Positions 6,795 through 11,476 of a stretch of DNA of 11,476 nucleotides are shown here, one piece after another. The position numbers were made by a program, and so were the translations under genes. The notes under the pieces are model-generated. The model was not told where the DNA came from. It saw only the letters and a list, made by a program, of their open reading frames with translations, and searched no databases. The stretch lies in NCBI GenBank assembly GCA_963602355.1, contig CAVCIU010000050.1:1-11476 (forward strand), in the 5' to 3' direction. The first letter of the stretch is position 1; each line of letters opens with the position of its first letter. The DNA comes from UBA791 sp963602355 (GTDB lineage Bacteria > Cyanobacteriota > Vampirovibrionia > Gastranaerophilales > Gastranaerophilaceae).

Positions 6795-8633
6795 TTAATT
6801 TAAAGCATCTTTGATATCTTTTACAATTAGCTCAGGTGTTAGGTGATAACGTTTATTTAATTCTTCCATAGAAACTCTGTCTGTAAATTCTTTTTTAGCA
6901 CCGAAGTTAAGAACTTTCATATCAGAATTACCGTAATATCTAGCAACTTTTTCACCATATCCACCGTCAAGAACTCCGTCTTCAAGTGTAATAACTAATG
7001 AGTGATCTTTTTTAAGATTATCTAATGCTTTTTCATCAAGACCAGTCAAATACACAGGATTGATTAATGTTGCATTGATATTTAATTCATCTTTCAATTT
7101 TGCTTGAACTTCTTCACCTAATTGATAGAAGCTTCCAACACCGATAATTGCAACTTTTTCACCTTTGTTAGCTACTTTGAATTTATTCAATTTTGAATAA
7201 TCAGTTTTATCAGCTACGCCAGTAGAAACAGGTGTTGTCATAGGAACTCTGATTGCAACTGGATATTTTGTTTGTTCAACAGACCAATCTAACATTGCTA
7301 AATATTCTTCTTTATTAGTTGGAGCTAAATAAACAATATTTGGAATATTGCTAATCAATGGAATATCAAATACTTGTAAGTGAGTTACATCAGCAGGTGA
7401 AATTCCACCCCAGAATACAAGAATTGTAGCAGGAGCATTATTGATGGCTAAATCTTGAGACAATTGGTCATAACTTCTTTGGATAAATGAACTCAAGACT
7501 TCAAACACTGGTTTTGCACCATTTGCAGCCAAACCTGAAACATATCCAACTGCGTGTTGTTCTGCAATTTGAACGTCTGTATAGTTTTTGCCTAATTTAT
7601 CTCTTACATCTTTTGTTAAACCAGTTGCCCCTGGAGTTGCAGCTGATACAACCATTAATGATTTATCTTTTTGAACTTTATCTACTAAGTAATCATTTGT
7701 AAGACTTGTAAATGTTTCAACTTTTGGTTGAGGTTTACCATAATTTTCAACGAATTGTGGCAGTTGCCAGTGATAAGTTTCCTTATCAGCTACGGCTGGT
7801 TCATAACCTTTTCCTTTTAATGTGTGAATATGAACTACTGTAGGTTTGTCAGTATCTTTAACTTTTTCAAACAATTCAATTAATTTTTCAACATTATTAC
7901 CTTCTTCTAGATAATAATAATCAAAACCCATTGATTTGAAGATATTATCTTTTGCTTCGCCATTTGAGTCTCTTAAAGCTTTTAAGCTGTTATAAATACC
8001 ACCTTCAACAGGTGCAATAGACATAACATTATCGTTTACAATGATAATCATATTTGAATTTAATACAGCCGCATTACTTAAACCTTCAAGTGCTTCACCA
8101 CCTGATAATGAGCCATCACCAATCAAAGCAACAACATTGTATTTTTCACCTTTTAAATCTCTTGCTTTTGCCATACCTGTTGAAAGGCTAAGAGATGTAG
8201 AAGTATGACCTAAAATAAAGTTATCGTGTTCACTTTCGTTTGGATTAGAATAACCAGAAATTTCTGGGTGCTTCAATGGATTTACAAAAGCATCTTTTCT
8301 TCCTGTTAAAATTTTGTGTGGATAAATTTGGTGTGATACGTCAAATACAAATTTATCTTTTGGAGAATTAAATACGTAGTGCATTGCAATAGTAGCCTCT
8401 ACAATACCTAAATCTGGACCTAAGTGTCCACCAATCGTATTAACTTTGTTTATAATAGCTTTTCTAATATCCCCAGATAAAACTTCCATTTCATCAATAG
8501 AAAGATTTTTCACATCTTTTGGGGAATTAACTTTTTTAAATACGTCTGAATAAGTTTGTTCTTGTGCATTTGCCATACTCGTTACTCCTATAATTAATAT
8601 TGATAATATTGAAATTAAAATCTTATTTTTCAT
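6795..8633 (-). CDS. DXS/transketolase-family thiamine diphosphate enzyme with a Sec signal peptide
   Basis: Closest to 1-deoxy-D-xylulose-5-phosphate synthase, which condenses pyruvate with glyceraldehyde 3-phosphate. The 612 residues start with a textbook signal peptide: KNK, hydrophobic 5-17, and an ANA site cutting before Gln24. Domains follow in family order: N-terminal thiamine domain (about 35-290), pyrimidine-binding transketolase domain (about 310-470) and transketolase C-terminal domain (about 485-605). Retained catalytic features are His70 (GGHLGPDLG), His101 (DVSHQ), the thiamine/Mg motif GDGSLSGG (172-179) with NDN at 200-202, His288, Glu358 (AEQHAV), Arg386, Asp415 and His418. 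By my alignment to remembered E. coli DXS numbering, the phosphate-binding Tyr392, Arg420 and Arg478 become Leu380, Trp408 and Met465, so the acceptor may differ. ATG 8633 has AAGGAG five bases upstream. Met20 also has a ribosome site. It is the first gene of an operon with the flavodoxin-like gene. Confidence 0.85.
   Translation of the reverse strand: MKNKILISILSILIIGVTSMANAQEQTYSDVFKKVNSPKDVKNLSIDEMEVLSGDIRKAIINKVNTIGGHLGPDLGIVEATIAMHYVFNSPKDKFVFDVSHQIYPHKILTGRKDAFVNPLKHPEISGYSNPNESEHDNFILGHTSTSLSLSTGMAKARDLKGEKYNVVALIGDGSLSGGEALEGLSNAAVLNSNMIIIVNDNVMSIAPVEGGIYNSLKALRDSNGEAKDNIFKSMGFDYYYLEEGNNVEKLIELFEKVKDTDKPTVVHIHTLKGKGYEPAVADKETYHWQLPQFVENYGKPQPKVETFTSLTNDYLVDKVQKDKSLMVVSAATPGATGLTKDVRDKLGKNYTDVQIAEQHAVGYVSGLAANGAKPVFEVLSSFIQRSYDQLSQDLAINNAPATILVFWGGISPADVTHLQVFDIPLISNIPNIVYLAPTNKEEYLAMLDWSVEQTKYPVAIRVPMTTPVSTGVADKTDYSKLNKFKVANKGEKVAIIGVGSFYQLGEEVQAKLKDELNINATLINPVYLTGLDEKALDNLKKDHSLVITLEDGVLDGGYGEKVARYYGNSDMKVLNFGAKKEFTDRVSMEELNKRYHLTPELIVKDIKDALN
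8585..8590 (-). promoter_or_regulatory. Internal ribosome binding site inside the DXS-like gene
   Basis: TAGGAG on the minus strand lies eight bases before the ATG at 8576 (codon 20), which would yield a protein starting MANAQEQTYSDVF without the signal peptide. The GGAG is also part of codons for Gly-Val, so it could be chance. The same arrangement in the next gene makes it worth noting. Confidence 0.4.
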
Positions 8634-8667
8634 ACCTGCTCCTTAATAATTCAAATCTATATTAAAA

Positions 8668-8698
8668 ATTTTACAACTTGAGAGTAGCTATCAGTCAA
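8668..8698 (-). promoter_or_regulatory. MerR-type promoter of the DXS-like/flavodoxin-like operon, with operator in the 19-bp spacer
   Basis: On the minus strand TTGACT (8693-8698, five of six matches to the -35 consensus) and TAAAAT (8668-8673, five of six to the -10) are separated by 19 bases, the over-long spacing typical of promoters that MerR-family activators untwist. The spacer holds an imperfect dyad with outer ACT...AGT and central TA. On the plus strand it agrees at 12 of 20 positions with the motif I remember for NmlR/AdhR-type regulators. The divergent merR gene supports the assignment. Confidence 0.6.
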
Positions 8699-8713
8699 CC
8701 CTTAAATTTACAT

Positions 8714-8741
8714 TTGTTAAAAATTTTTTATAAGATATAAT
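8714..8741 (+). promoter_or_regulatory. merR promoter
   Basis: TTGTTA (8714-8719) and a perfect TATAAT (8736-8741) are separated by 16 bases. The -10 ends 24 bases before the ATG at 8766. It lies back to back with the DXS-like operon promoter, and the two -35 boxes are only 15 bases apart, so one bound MerR dimer could affect both. Confidence 0.6.
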
Positions 8742-8765
8742 ATTTGTAATCAATTGGAGGTATTT

Positions 8766-9182
8766 ATGTACACAATAAAAGAAGTTGCAGACAAAATGGA
8801 TATTTCTGAACACACATTGCGTTTCTGGGCAAAAAGCGGGTTCTTCCCTTTCTTAACTCGTAATGACAACAATGTTCGTATGTTTTCAGAAAATGATTTG
8901 AATTGGGTAAGAATTGTAAAATGCCTTCGTTCTGTTGGAACACAAAACAAAGATATCAAAAGATATATTGATTTATGTATAGTTGGAGATTCGACAATAA
9001 AAGAACGTTATCAAATTATACTTGATACAAAAGAAAAGGCTCTTGAACAAATGGAAGAGTTAAAAAAACAACTTGAATTATTGGATTATAAAGAAAACTT
9101 CTATAAAAATTTAATCAAAAATCATTTAGAAGATAGTTGGAATCCAATGAATCAAAATAAAGAAGATTCAGTTACAGCATAA
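8766..9182 (+). CDS. MerR-family transcriptional activator, AdhR/NmlR-like
   Basis: A 138-residue MerR-type regulator. The N-terminal winged helix-turn-helix is MYTIKEVADKMDISEHTLRF (1-20) followed by WAKSGFFP. The wing is TRNDNNVRMFSENDLNWVRI (31-50), and a long dimerisation coiled coil covers about 84-120. The SVGTQNKDIKRYIDLCIVGD stretch and the QIILDTKEKALEQMEELKKQ helix are typical of the aldehyde/thiol-responsive AdhR-NmlR group. Cys53 (VKCLRSVG) falls where Bacillus AdhR has its sensor Cys52, by my alignment, and there is a second cysteine at 75. ATG 8766 is chosen because TTGGAGG ends five bases upstream. An in-frame TTG at 8754 is part of that ribosome site. It is divergent from the DXS-like operon, which it probably activates on electrophile stress (inference). 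Confidence 0.9.
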   Translation: MYTIKEVADKMDISEHTLRFWAKSGFFPFLTRNDNNVRMFSENDLNWVRIVKCLRSVGTQNKDIKRYIDLCIVGDSTIKERYQIILDTKEKALEQMEELKKQLELLDYKENFYKNLIKNHLEDSWNPMNQNKEDSVTA

Positions 9183-9213
9183 AAAAAAGAGGTCTAATAA
9201 AGACCTCTTTTTT
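9181..9213. terminator. Bidirectional intrinsic terminator between merR and the PSFKAR gene
   Basis: GAGGTCT (9189-9195) pairs with AGACCTC (9201-9207) across a five-base AATAA loop. Six Ts follow on the plus strand (9208-9213) and eight As precede it (9181-9188), giving a T run on the minus strand too. It can therefore end both convergent transcripts. It starts within the merR stop codon. Confidence 0.9.
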
Positions 9214-9232
9214 ATTATATTTTTTTTAAACA

Positions 9233-9604
9233 TTAAGCATTCAAATTAAGATTTTGTTGTGGTTTGTCAGCATCACTGTCAAAGAAGCAAGTATACATTT
9301 GTGAATCTTTAACAGCAGCTTTATTAAGAACTTCTGTAATCATAGCTGGGAAAAGTCTACCAACTGTTTGAACTTTACCATTAGTAATATTTGTAAGAGC
9401 ATATTGAGGTCCACGTGTTGGTGAAACAAAAGTTTGTGAAATTTCTAAAACATCATTTGGAGCAACTTTAGAAATATTATCAACAGCTTTGTTAAATTCT
9501 GCTGTTTGTTCTGGTGTCATTGTCTTACGTAAATTTGCAACATGTTCGTTTTCAATTAATCTTGCTTTAAAACTTGGTTGAGCTAAATTTGCATTAATGT
9601 TCAT
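9233..9604 (-). CDS. Small orphan protein with N-terminal PSFKAR motif
   Basis: A 123-residue protein of unknown function, not assignable to a known domain. It has no signal peptide or membrane segment. Its visible parts are a short Asn-rich N-terminus leading to PSFKARL (residues 10-16), a probable helix at about 20-45 (NEHVANLRKTMTPEQTAEFN), a middle part with predicted strands (DVLEISQTFVSPTRGPQYAL and GKVQTVGRLF), a helix at about 84-97, and a low-complexity tail QQNLNLNA. Short proteins opening with a Pro/Asn-Ser-Phe-x-Ala motif are, as far as I recall, a recurring paralogous type in gut Gastranaerophilales; this needs a search. The ribosome site is weak (AGGTAAAG region) before ATG 9604. 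It is monocistronic, between a bidirectional terminator and a divergent TRL-like gene. Confidence 0.75.
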   Translation of the reverse strand: MNINANLAQPSFKARLIENEHVANLRKTMTPEQTAEFNKAVDNISKVAPNDVLEISQTFVSPTRGPQYALTNITNGKVQTVGRLFPAMITEVLNKAAVKDSQMYTCFFDSDADKPQQNLNLNA

Positions 9605-9758
9605 AAAATTCTTTACCTACACACTACTCACACAATCTGTAAGTTTGCTCAAGGTTAAAAATTGCCTAAAATTTAAAAGATTTTTACAAAAAGAAATAAA
9701 TATATGTTTAATATTTATTCATATAAGAAAAATAAGTTGCGCCATGCCCGCCTTGACG

Positions 9759-9767
9759 TGATAAAAT
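9759..9767 (+). promoter_or_regulatory. Possible extended -10 promoter of the TRL-like gene
   Basis: TGATAAAAT fits an extended -10 (TGN plus TAAAAT, five of six). A good -35 at 17 bases is lacking; TTGCGC at 9737-9742 is 19 bases away. The nearby TTGACG (9753-9758) is a better -35 hexamer but its -10 partner would be poor. The start of transcription would fall inside the left arm of the hairpin that follows. Confidence 0.3.
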
Positions 9768-9768
9768 T

Positions 9769-9809
9769 ATGAAATCATAGAGAGAGAATTTAAAACTCTG
9801 TGATTTCAT
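9769..9809 (+). promoter_or_regulatory. Long stem-loop in the leader of the TRL-like gene
   Basis: A 14-bp stem pairs 9769-9782 (ATGAAATCATAGAG) with 9796-9809 (CTCTGTGATTTCAT), including one U-G wobble at 9778/9800, around a 13-base loop. There is no T run behind it, so it is not a terminator. It ends 28 bases before the start codon and leaves the AAAGGAG ribosome site free. A 5' mRNA-stabilising hairpin or a protein-binding dyad are the likely roles (inference). Confidence 0.6.
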
Positions 9810-9837
9810 GTGGGGATTATATTGAAAGGAGATTTAC

Positions 9838-10140
9838 ATGAAAAAATTATTTAGCACAATTGCTGTATTAGGCTTATTAGCATGTCCAGCATTAGCATCA
9901 GAACCATTTGGTTTCGTTTACCAAGACACAACTCACCAATTATTAGGTTCAGGTTCAGTTAACCCAGCTAAAGTTGGTACAGCTACTTGCACATCATACT
10001 TCGGTATCGTTGCATTAGGTAACTGCTCAGTAAAACAAGCTATGTCAAATGGTAGAATTTCAGCTTTATCACATGCTGACCAAGCTACAAAAAACATTCT
10101 TGGTTTCAAAAAAGTTACAACAAGAGCTTATGGTCAATAA
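9838..10140 (+). CDS. TRL-like family secreted protein
   Basis: A 100-residue exported protein of the TRL-like family (first named for a tRNA-associated locus; function unknown). Residues 1-20 form a Sec signal peptide (MKKLFSTIAVLGLLACPALA, cut before SEP). The mature part follows the family pattern, with VGTATCTSYFGIVALGNCSV (46-65) matching the usual G-x-A...LG-hydrophobic-G-[DN]-x-S segment and NILGFKKVTTRAYG (86-99) as the closing block. Two cysteines, 51 and 63, could form a disulfide outside the cytoplasm. AAAGGAG lies six bases before the ATG. Codon choice is unlike the neighbours (AAC, TTC, TAC, GGT and GTT preferred), typical of a highly expressed gene. It forms its own unit, flanked by a leader hairpin and a strong terminator. 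No tRNA gene is adjacent here. Confidence 0.82.
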   Translation: MKKLFSTIAVLGLLACPALASEPFGFVYQDTTHQLLGSGSVNPAKVGTATCTSYFGIVALGNCSVKQAMSNGRISALSHADQATKNILGFKKVTTRAYGQ

Positions 10141-10169
10141 TCAATATATAATTATTGAGACATAGACAG

Positions 10170-10213
10170 AACGAGGCGAAGCCGTTGGCTTCGCCTCGTT
10201 TATTATTATTTTA
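10170..10213 (+). terminator. Strong GC-rich terminator of the TRL-like gene
   Basis: A perfect 14-bp inverted repeat (10170-10183 AACGAGGCGAAGCC with 10187-10200) has a three-base GTT loop and is followed by a T-rich run (TATTATTATTTT). It lies 29 bases past the TRL-like stop and immediately beyond the stop of the convergent glycosyltransferase. On the minus strand no T run follows, so it probably ends that transcript less efficiently. Confidence 0.85.
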
Positions 10214-11258
10214 ACTTTAACTTTATTTTTAATCCGAAGATACGCAAGATTTTTTGTTTGTTTTCTTTTGTTTCTATACCTAATTTGTATTCATTCGTTA
10301 CAGAAAATATATTTTTTATAATACAATTAACGATATTTTCTAAGTATAATTTAAAAAATGTTTGATAAAATATTTTATTTTTAAGTAATAAAGCTCGGTG
10401 TTTAACTCTTGAAACCATATATGCAAAATATGCTTCTGTAATATAACTTGCATTTATACCGTTCTTCTTTAAATCTTTTTCAATATACGAAACAAAGTTT
10501 AAGAACTCAATTATTTCAAGCTCTGAGAAACATTTTTTAAACATTATTTCATCAGAAAAACTTAAATTAAAATCATAATATTTTACTAAAGCATAAACAT
10601 CTATTTTGCTATGTAGATAGTTATTATATTTTGGATATCTAGCCATAAGAGAATGACCAGCTTGATAGCTTTTTAATAACACTTTGTCAATAATTGCAAA
10701 TTTATAACCAGAAAGTAACAAATTTCTAAATAATAAACAATCTTCAAGAGGTTTAAAATTTTCGTAGTAAAGATTTAAACTTTTTCTAAACATCATTGCA
10801 GTATGAGCAAATTCGCATTTTTTAATAAAGTTAAATAAATTATTCACCTCAATAGTATGTGTTGAATACCCTAAAAAACGTTCATCATTAAAAAACTCTA
10901 ATAAACACGAACACAAAGAAATATCAGGATTTTCATCTAAAAATTTAACTTGTTCAGCTATTCGGTTGGGATAAGAAATATCATCAGAATCCATTCTTGC
11001 TATGTATTTACCTTTTGCTTGACTAATCCCGAAGTTTAAACAATTTACATATCCTTTAACTTTAAAATATTTAATTCTTAAATCATTTATCGCAGAAATT
11101 ATATCGTAATTTACATTATCTAATCTACCGTCCACAATAATCAATTCTAAATCAGAAAAAGTTTGATTTAGAATACTGTAAATTGCAGTAGTTAATTGTT
11201 CAGAAGTGTGATTAAAGATTGGCATAACCACACTAACCGTAGGATTTGATAAAGACAT
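10206..11258 (-). CDS. Family 2 glycosyltransferase
   Basis: A cytoplasmic GT-A fold sugar transferase, probably acting on surface polysaccharide or lipid-linked glycan. The 350-residue protein begins with the family opening VSVVMPIFNH (8-17), then SILNQTFSDLELIIVD (28-43), followed by AKGKYIARMDSDDISYPNRI (81-100). The last contains the metal-binding DxD (Asp90-Asp92/93). EFAHTAMMFR and the LEDCLLFRNLLLSGYKFA region complete the domain at about residue 190. The remaining 160 residues are helical and unassigned, ending in the FGLKIKLKLK type of tail common in such enzymes. The nucleotide-binding loop after the first strand is odd: VDGRLDN in place of the usual VDDGSxDN, one residue shorter. 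ATG 11258 has AAAAGGA close upstream. No neighbouring glycan gene is visible, so it may be a lone gene or start an operon ended here. Confidence 0.9.
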   Translation of the reverse strand: MSLSNPTVSVVMPIFNHTSEQLTTAIYSILNQTFSDLELIIVDGRLDNVNYDIISAINDLRIKYFKVKGYVNCLNFGISQAKGKYIARMDSDDISYPNRIAEQVKFLDENPDISLCSCLLEFFNDERFLGYSTHTIEVNNLFNFIKKCEFAHTAMMFRKSLNLYYENFKPLEDCLLFRNLLLSGYKFAIIDKVLLKSYQAGHSLMARYPKYNNYLHSKIDVYALVKYYDFNLSFSDEIMFKKCFSELEIIEFLNFVSYIEKDLKKNGINASYITEAYFAYMVSRVKHRALLLKNKIFYQTFFKLYLENIVNCIIKNIFSVTNEYKLGIETKENKQKILRIFGLKIKLKLK

Positions 11259-11476
11259 AACGTTCCTTTTTAAATATACAATATCATAAATACGTTTAAA
11301 AACCTTAAATAGATATGAATATACATAAAATAAAATAAAATAAAATAAAATAAAAATAGGGAAGGAGAGGAAAAGAAGAAATATTATTTATCGAAGAAGG
11401 ATACCTAAATGAACAATAAAAAATATTAGCCAGTTGGGGTATAATATTTTAATTTTGATAAGGTTTAATATAAGTA
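11259..11476. other. Non-coding region upstream of the glycosyltransferase
   Basis: It contains the ribosome site of the glycosyltransferase, the TAAAA repeat, the purine tract, and on the plus strand a perfect TATAAT at 11440-11445 that could drive a rightward gene beyond the window, although no good -35 is seen. On the minus strand TATGAT about 30 bases upstream of the glycosyltransferase ATG is a possible -10. No coding region is supported. Confidence 0.45.
11326..11355. repeat. Six tandem copies of the pentanucleotide TAAAA
   Basis: Six perfect head-to-tail TAAAA units lie 68 bp upstream of the glycosyltransferase ATG (read as TTTTA on its strand). A purine-only tract follows from 11357 (GGGAAGGAGAGGAAAAGAAG and a few more As) on the plus strand. 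Such repeats can change length by slippage. Confidence 0.9.

Larger units (their letters stand above)
9605..9837. other. Divergent intergenic region between the PSFKAR gene and the TRL-like gene
   Basis: This 233-bp stretch has no plausible gene. Most of it is very AT-rich, but 9736-9760 is a GC-rich island (from GTTGCGCC to CTTGACGTG) standing out against its surroundings. It also holds the candidate TRL-like promoter and the leader hairpin listed separately. I could not identify a convincing -10/-35 pair for the leftward gene. No tRNA-like cloverleaf was seen. Confidence 0.5.

Noticed and set aside
7487..7702. 71-codon plus-strand frame inside the DXS-like gene
   Set aside because: Antisense to a conserved enzyme region. 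Its Leu/Gln-rich sequence is an artefact of the complementary strand.
4770..8633. MATE exporter as a third gene of the DXS-like operon, exporting its product
   Set aside because: A 12-bp stem terminator with a T run separates the flavodoxin-like gene from the MATE gene, so there is no good evidence for one transcript.
8754..8765. TTG start for the MerR protein, adding four residues
   Set aside because: This TTG is part of the TTGGAGG ribosome site. The ATG at 8766 is correctly spaced from it and gives the standard MerR N-terminus.
8750..8959. 69-codon minus-strand frame over merR
   Set aside because: Antisense to the merR helix-turn-helix coding region and overlapping its promoter-proximal part, with no ribosome site.
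9838..9885. Lipoprotein signal in the TRL-like protein (LLAC at residues 13-16)
   Set aside because: Leucine at the -2 position is unusual for a lipobox, and a clean signal peptidase I site (ALA before SEP) lies just after. Kept only as an outside possibility.
10134..10158. 8-bp AT-only inverted repeat at the end of the TRL-like gene as its terminator
   Set aside because: The stem TCAATAAT/ATTATTGA is weak and lacks a following T run. The GC-rich 14-bp hairpin at 10170-10200 is clearly the terminator.
11409..11429. Tiny frame MNNKKY on the plus strand after a GAAGAAGGA stretch
   Set aside because: Only six codons, a poor ribosome site distance, and no sign of conservation or attenuation structure around it.

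Overview
The window is AT-rich (roughly one third G+C by eye) bacterial DNA using the standard code, with TGA as a stop. An outer-membrane TolC-type protein and several Sec signal peptides point to a diderm. The best guess is a host-associated Gastranaerophilales (Vampirovibrionia, 'Melainabacteria') or a similar AT-rich gut lineage. This rests on family style only: a TRL-like secreted protein and a small orphan protein with an N-terminal PSFKAR motif. It is inference.

From the left, 1-3985 (minus strand) is a tightly packed efflux operon read tetR > tolC-like > hlyD-like > ABC-2 permease. The permease runs off the left edge. The tetR promoter has its -10 inside a perfect 17-bp palindrome and its predicted +1 on the A of the start codon, so the operon is probably autorepressed and its first gene leaderless. 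At 4066-6113 two membrane transporters follow, both minus strand: a TRIC/UPF0126 cation channel protein and a MATE exporter. A strong terminator at 6143-6182 separates them from the next unit.

At 6198-9182 lies the most unusual part. A MerR-family regulator (plus strand) is divergent from a two-gene minus-strand operon. That operon encodes a transketolase-like enzyme of the 1-deoxyxylulose-5-phosphate synthase (DXS) family and a flavodoxin-like protein. Both carry N-terminal signal sequences, which is unexpected for a DXS-type thiamine diphosphate enzyme. Both also have a second, Shine-Dalgarno-preceded ATG just before the conserved domain. The DXS-like protein keeps the thiamine and proton-transfer residues but appears to have lost all three residues that hold the phosphate of glyceraldehyde 3-phosphate. 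The MerR protein has a cysteine at the position of the aldehyde-sensing Cys52 of AdhR, and the operon promoter has the 19-bp spacer typical of MerR activation. Together this suggests an aldehyde- or electrophile-induced, partly extracytoplasmic redox/carboligation module. That function is inference.

At 9189-11476 are a bidirectional terminator, the orphan PSFKAR protein (minus), a TRL-like secreted protein (plus) with high-expression codon choice and a long leader hairpin, a very strong GC-rich terminator, and a family 2 glycosyltransferase (minus). Upstream of the glycosyltransferase is a six-copy TAAAA repeat. No rRNA, tRNA, CRISPR array or insertion sequence was recognised.
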